A stretch of 7,969 nucleotides of DNA from CAZYPU01 sp049642705 (GTDB taxonomy: Bacteria > Omnitrophota > Gorgyraeia > JABMRN01 > RBG-13-46-9), in assembly GCA_049642705.1 (NCBI GenBank), contig JBARPB010000039.1, positions 1-7,969 on the forward strand. The letters run 5' to 3'. This document shows positions 5,537-7,969 of the stretch, in pieces; the first letter of the stretch is position 1; each line of letters begins with the position of its first letter. A program made the position numbers and the translations under genes. The notes under the pieces were generated by a model. The model did no database searches. It saw nothing but the letters and a program-made list of their open reading frames with translations, and had not been told where the DNA came from.

Positions 5537-6373
5537 TTACAATGCTTTTAACTGGGCATCCAGTTCTTTTAAGGCCTTATCAAGTTCTTCTTTTTTTGGC
5601 GCTATGCCGTGCCACTTCACCCGGTTCTCGATGAAAGATACGCCTTTTCCTTTTACTGTGTGCGCTACGATGATCTGGGGTTTTTGTTTTACTTTATCCG
5701 CTTCGTCCAGGGCGCGCATCAGTTGTTCGAGGTCGTGGCCGTCGACTTCTTTCGCGTCCCAGCCGAAGTCCCGCCATTTTTCTGCGAAGGGCTCAAGGGC
5801 CTTCACGTCGCAGCAGAAGCCGTCTATCTGCATCTTGTTAAAGTCCACTATGCCGCATACGTTATCCAGCCTGTGGTGCGCGGCGGACATGGCCGCCTCC
5901 CAGATCTGACCTTCGTTTGTTTCGCCGTCGCCCATTATGCAGTAAACCTTGGATTTAATGCCGTCCATTTTGTTCGCGAACGCCATGCCGTTGGCCACCG
6001 AAAGGCCCTGGCCGAGTGAACCGCTCGATATTTCGACTCCTGGAAGCCCGATTTGGGGGTGCCCCTGCAATCTCGAGCCGAGTTTCCGCAAGCTCCAGAG
6101 TTCCTCGCGCGGAAAATAGCCGGCGTCCGCCAGGACCGCATAAAGGGCAGGGCAGCCGTGGCCCTTTGAGAGGATAATCCTGTCACGCTCGCGCCAGTCG
6201 GGGTCCTTCGGCTTATGCCGCGCTTTATAACAATACAGAGCAAGGAGTATCTCCACAAGCGAAAGGCTCCCGCCGGTATGGCCTGATCCCGCTTTTTCAA
6301 GCATCGTTAATATATCTTTTCTGATTTGTATGGCCTTCTTTTTTAGTTCTTTAATGTTTGGTTTTCTTGGCAT
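5537..6373 (-). CDS. Transketolase, N-terminal subunit (split enzyme)
   Basis: This is the diphosphate-binding half of the thiamine-dependent transketolase whose other half is at 1965-2918. At 278 residues it fits split N subunits. Motifs are AGSGHTGGSLS (28-38, His32), LSKGHG (69-73 region, His72), GHPQ (104-107), SSGSLGQGLS (117-126) and the cofactor/Mg site GDGETNEGQIWEA (148-160) ending at Asn179 in VDFNKMQIDG. All expected histidines are present. The Shine-Dalgarno AAGGA precedes ATG by 5 nt and is one of three copies in a tandem heptamer. The gene follows the TPR gene by 8 nt and is followed after 16 nt by the ftsH-like gene. The unusual feature is the distance to its partner, with two membrane-related genes in between. 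Confidence 0.93.
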   Translation of the reverse strand: MPRKPNIKELKKKAIQIRKDILTMLEKAGSGHTGGSLSLVEILLALYCYKARHKPKDPDWRERDRIILSKGHGCPALYAVLADAGYFPREELWSLRKLGSRLQGHPQIGLPGVEISSGSLGQGLSVANGMAFANKMDGIKSKVYCIMGDGETNEGQIWEAAMSAAHHRLDNVCGIVDFNKMQIDGFCCDVKALEPFAEKWRDFGWDAKEVDGHDLEQLMRALDEADKVKQKPQIIVAHTVKGKGVSFIENRVKWHGIAPKKEELDKALKELDAQLKAL

Positions 6374-6376
6374 ATG

Positions 6377-6397
6377 AATCCTTAATCCTTAATCCTT
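6377..6397 (-). promoter_or_regulatory. Triple tandem Shine-Dalgarno heptamer before transketolase N
   Basis: The heptamer AATCCTT (minus strand AAGGATT) is repeated three times without interruption, plus three more matching bases. Each copy presents an AAGGA anti-16S match. The copy nearest the start is 5 nt from ATG 6373. The same DNA encodes the last residues and stop codon (6384-6382) of the TPR protein, so terminating ribosomes pass over the array. Confidence 0.7.
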
Positions 6398-7791
6398 AAT
6401 TTTAAATCCTCTATCTTCTCTCTTACCTTCTCCTGTTTCGGGTCGAGTTCGAGTGATTTTTCCCACTGAGCCCTCGCTTTATTGAAGATACCTTTCTTGA
6501 AATAGGCGTCGCCCAGGTGGTCCCTGATAACAGCGTCCTCTTTCGCAATCGAGGCCGCCTTCTCAAGTTCTTTAACGGCCTCGTCTGTCATCCCCTTTTT
6601 AAAATACGCCCATCCCAAACTGTCTATGTATGCGGCGTTTTCCGGGTCAAGGTCAATGGCCTTGTTTATCAGATTGACCGCCTCATCCAAATTTTTGCCG
6701 TCTTCGGCAAACATATAGCCGATGTAATTATATGCCTCCGCGAATGTCGGGTCCAATTCCGTGGATTTCCTGAAATTCCAAACGGCATTTTCCGTTTTGC
6801 CCATCTTCTCGTAGACGACGCCGGTGTAAAAATATATCTTCGCGTCTTCCGGAAGACGCTCTGATGCCTCTTTCAATAAAGCCAGGGCCTCTTTAAATTT
6901 CCCTTCTCCGGCGTAAAGGTAGCTTAGCGCCAGATACGCGCCGGGGTTATCCGGGGATATGCTAAGTGCAATCTTATACTCTTTGACCGCGCGCTCTATC
7001 TTTCCCGTTTTATAATAGCAATGCGCGATGCGTATGTGGGAACTCGCGTTTAACGGGTCTATCTCCAAAACCCTCTTATAGCTTTCGGCGGCTTTTTCAT
7101 AATCTCCTTCTGCCTCGAGCAGGAGACCGTAGAGTATATGCGCCTCGAGGTATTCAGGGGAGAGCTCTATCGCTCTCTCTATCCGGCGGAGGGCCTCTTC
7201 GTTTCTTCCGAGCTGGCTTTGTATTATGCCCAGATTGAAATGAAGGAGGGGATTATCCTCTTTTTTTTCGATAAGTTTTTCATAGAGGAGCGCGGCCTCT
7301 TCCATTTTTTCCTGTATCACGAGGACATCAGCCAGCGACAACAAGGCCATTACGTCCTCCGGATTATACTCGATTATTTTCTCGTATTCTCTTTTGGCTG
7401 CGACAAAATTGCCCCGGGATGTATGAATTAAAGCCAGTAAAAAGCGCGCCTGCGGGTTTTCGGCGTCGGATGCCTTTACGGATTCGAATTCTTTAACGGC
7501 TTTCTTTTCCTCTCCCAGGACGAGATAATCCACACCCAACCTGAGGCGGGCTAAAGTAGAATGGGGGTTGTACTTTAAACTTTCCCTGTACTCCCTGATT
7601 GCGAGGTCGGTCCTGCCTTTATTGTCATAAATAATGCCCATTGTATAATGGGCAAGCGCCTTACTTTCTTTTTCTTCCGCGCAAGGTGCGGCCGCAGAGA
7701 AAGTAAAAGATAAACCCGCTGCAAGGAGTAAAACAAAGCCCCTGGAAATCACGTGCTTAGCTGCTTTCCTGTCTTTAGATCCTTCGGGCAC
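6382..7791 (-). CDS. Exported tetratricopeptide-repeat (TPR) protein
   Basis: This 469-residue protein has a Sec-type signal: basic residues, then a hydrophobic core FVLLLAAGLSF and SAAAPCAEE, with likely cleavage near residues 35-38. Mature residues from about 44 to 453 form 12 consecutive 34-residue TPR units with the usual pattern of small and aromatic positions and a closing D/NP, for example ALRRIERAIELSP and AVNLINKAIDLDPEN. A short Lys/Glu-rich helix ends the chain. TPR arrays are protein-binding scaffolds; no enzyme domain is attached, so the partner is unknown. The longest frame starts at GTG 7791, inside a palindromic repeat, with GAGG 7 nt upstream. An alternative GTG at 7752 would begin directly before SRGFVLLL and give a more compact signal peptide, with a weak AGGA 14 nt away. 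The stop lies 8 nt before transketolase N. Confidence 0.9.
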   Translation of the reverse strand: MPEGSKDRKAAKHVISRGFVLLLAAGLSFTFSAAAPCAEEKESKALAHYTMGIIYDNKGRTDLAIREYRESLKYNPHSTLARLRLGVDYLVLGEEKKAVKEFESVKASDAENPQARFLLALIHTSRGNFVAAKREYEKIIEYNPEDVMALLSLADVLVIQEKMEEAALLYEKLIEKKEDNPLLHFNLGIIQSQLGRNEEALRRIERAIELSPEYLEAHILYGLLLEAEGDYEKAAESYKRVLEIDPLNASSHIRIAHCYYKTGKIERAVKEYKIALSISPDNPGAYLALSYLYAGEGKFKEALALLKEASERLPEDAKIYFYTGVVYEKMGKTENAVWNFRKSTELDPTFAEAYNYIGYMFAEDGKNLDEAVNLINKAIDLDPENAAYIDSLGWAYFKKGMTDEAVKELEKAASIAKEDAVIRDHLGDAYFKKGIFNKARAQWEKSLELDPKQEKVREKIEDLKLRIKD

Positions 7792-7807
7792 TTCGTGCCC
7801 TCAGGAT
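7779..7807 (-). repeat. Palindromic element overlapping the TPR gene start
   Basis: The palindrome reads outer stem ATCCT/AGGAT, a TC/TC internal loop, inner stem GGGCAC/GTGCCC and a loop TTC. The inner part matches the element inside ispE (GGGCGC-TTT-GCGCCC), including TC on the outer side of the inner stem, so the two appear to be one family. GTG 7791, the most upstream possible start of the TPR gene, lies at the top of the hairpin. Confidence 0.75.
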
Positions 7808-7865
7808 AAATTCAGCCTTACAGCTTACGTCGGCTGCTGGCCTCCGTAAGTTGTGGCTTCATTTA
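7807..7865 (-). repeat. Long hairpin starting at the stop codon of the small basic protein
   Basis: On the minus strand TAAATGAAGCC (7865-7855) pairs at 9 of 11 positions with the segment 7817-7807. Inside, CTTACG/CGTAAG (7850-7845 with 7829-7824) encloses a symmetrical GA/GA internal loop and a GGC/GCC tip with a CAGCA loop. The first three bases are the TAA stop of the 29-residue gene. No U tract follows. The GA/GA loop could form tandem sheared G-A pairs, an RNA-like feature. Confidence 0.65.
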
Positions 7866-7952
7866 CTTCTTCTTATGTCGGTCTCTCCTGAGTCTCTTTT
7901 TTCTCTTGTGTGTCTTAATCTTGTGCCTTTTTCTTTTTCTTCCGCACGGCAT
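7863..7952 (-). CDS. 29-residue highly basic protein, COX24/AURKAIP1 (bS22-like) family
   Basis: This tiny gene encodes MPCGRKRKRHK at its start and RRDRHKKK at its end; about two thirds of residues are Lys, Arg or His. The layout (basic cluster, KTHKRKKRLR centre, RHKKK end) resembles small bacterial proteins annotated as AURKAIP1/COX24 domain, related to mitochondrial mS38 and mycobacterial bS22, which sit in the small ribosomal subunit and bind rRNA. A ribosomal role is therefore likely but assigned from pattern memory. A near-consensus site AAGGAGG at 7965-7959, 6 nt before ATG 7952, strongly supports translation. The promoter is beyond the window edge. It is followed by a long hairpin and then the TPR gene about 70 nt on, so it may head the operon or be a separate unit. 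Confidence 0.8.
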   Translation of the reverse strand: MPCGRKRKRHKIKTHKRKKRLRRDRHKKK

Positions 7953-7969
7953 TGTTGGCCTCCTTACCT

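Noticed and set aside
5537..6373. DXS (1-deoxyxylulose-5-phosphate synthase) half, suggested by the nearby MEP gene ispE
   Set aside because: The cofactor motif GDGETNEGQIWEA and the histidine pattern are of transketolase type, and the partner C subunit has GVAEQ and THGGISVGEDG as in split transketolases.

Overview
The window is one tightly packed gene cluster, and every gene I can support lies on the minus strand. In transcription order (right to left) it holds: a 29-residue basic protein (7863-7952), an exported 12-repeat TPR protein (6382-7791), the N-terminal half of a split transketolase (5537-6373), a short-ectodomain FtsH-type AAA protease (3898-5520), an unrecognised lipoprotein (2915-3901), the C-terminal half of transketolase (1965-2918), IspE of the MEP isoprenoid pathway (1141-1968), a modified SpoVG (386-937) and tRNA-Gln(UUG) (307-380). 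Four consecutive genes, ftsH-like, lipoprotein, transketolase C and ispE, are joined by three ATGA stop/start overlaps. Most other gaps are under 20 nt, which points to one polycistronic unit ending at the tRNA.

The lipoprotein and Sec-type signal suggest a didermal bacterium. SpoVG next to ispE, a split transketolase, an FtsH-like protein with almost no ectodomain and a COX24/bS22-like mini-protein together suggest a candidate phylum such as Omnitrophota or a relative. That placement is inference from gene style and not proven here.

The genes combine sugar-phosphate metabolism (the two transketolase halves), isoprenoid precursor synthesis (IspE), envelope and membrane-protein quality control (FtsH-like, lipoprotein, TPR protein), nucleic-acid binding (SpoVG) and translation (mini-protein, tRNA-Gln). 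The transketolase halves, normally adjacent, are split apart by the protease and lipoprotein genes.

The most unusual layer is palindromic DNA, found in every gap longer than about 60 nt and also inside or across coding ends. Between ispE and spoVG lies a 130-nt structure (1018-1147): an 8-bp outer stem containing the ispE stop codon encloses two very strong hairpins. A third perfect hairpin (963-1001) sits just upstream of the spoVG ribosome binding site. Two copies of one palindrome family (core GGGCRC-TTY-GYGCCC on the plus strand) occur at 1379-1420, in frame inside ispE, and at 7779-7807, where it supplies the first possible start of the TPR gene. A further long hairpin (7807-7865) begins exactly at the stop codon of the mini-protein.

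The first 306 bases carry no gene I can support. They hold two hairpins and a repeat pair resembling an insertion-sequence end.
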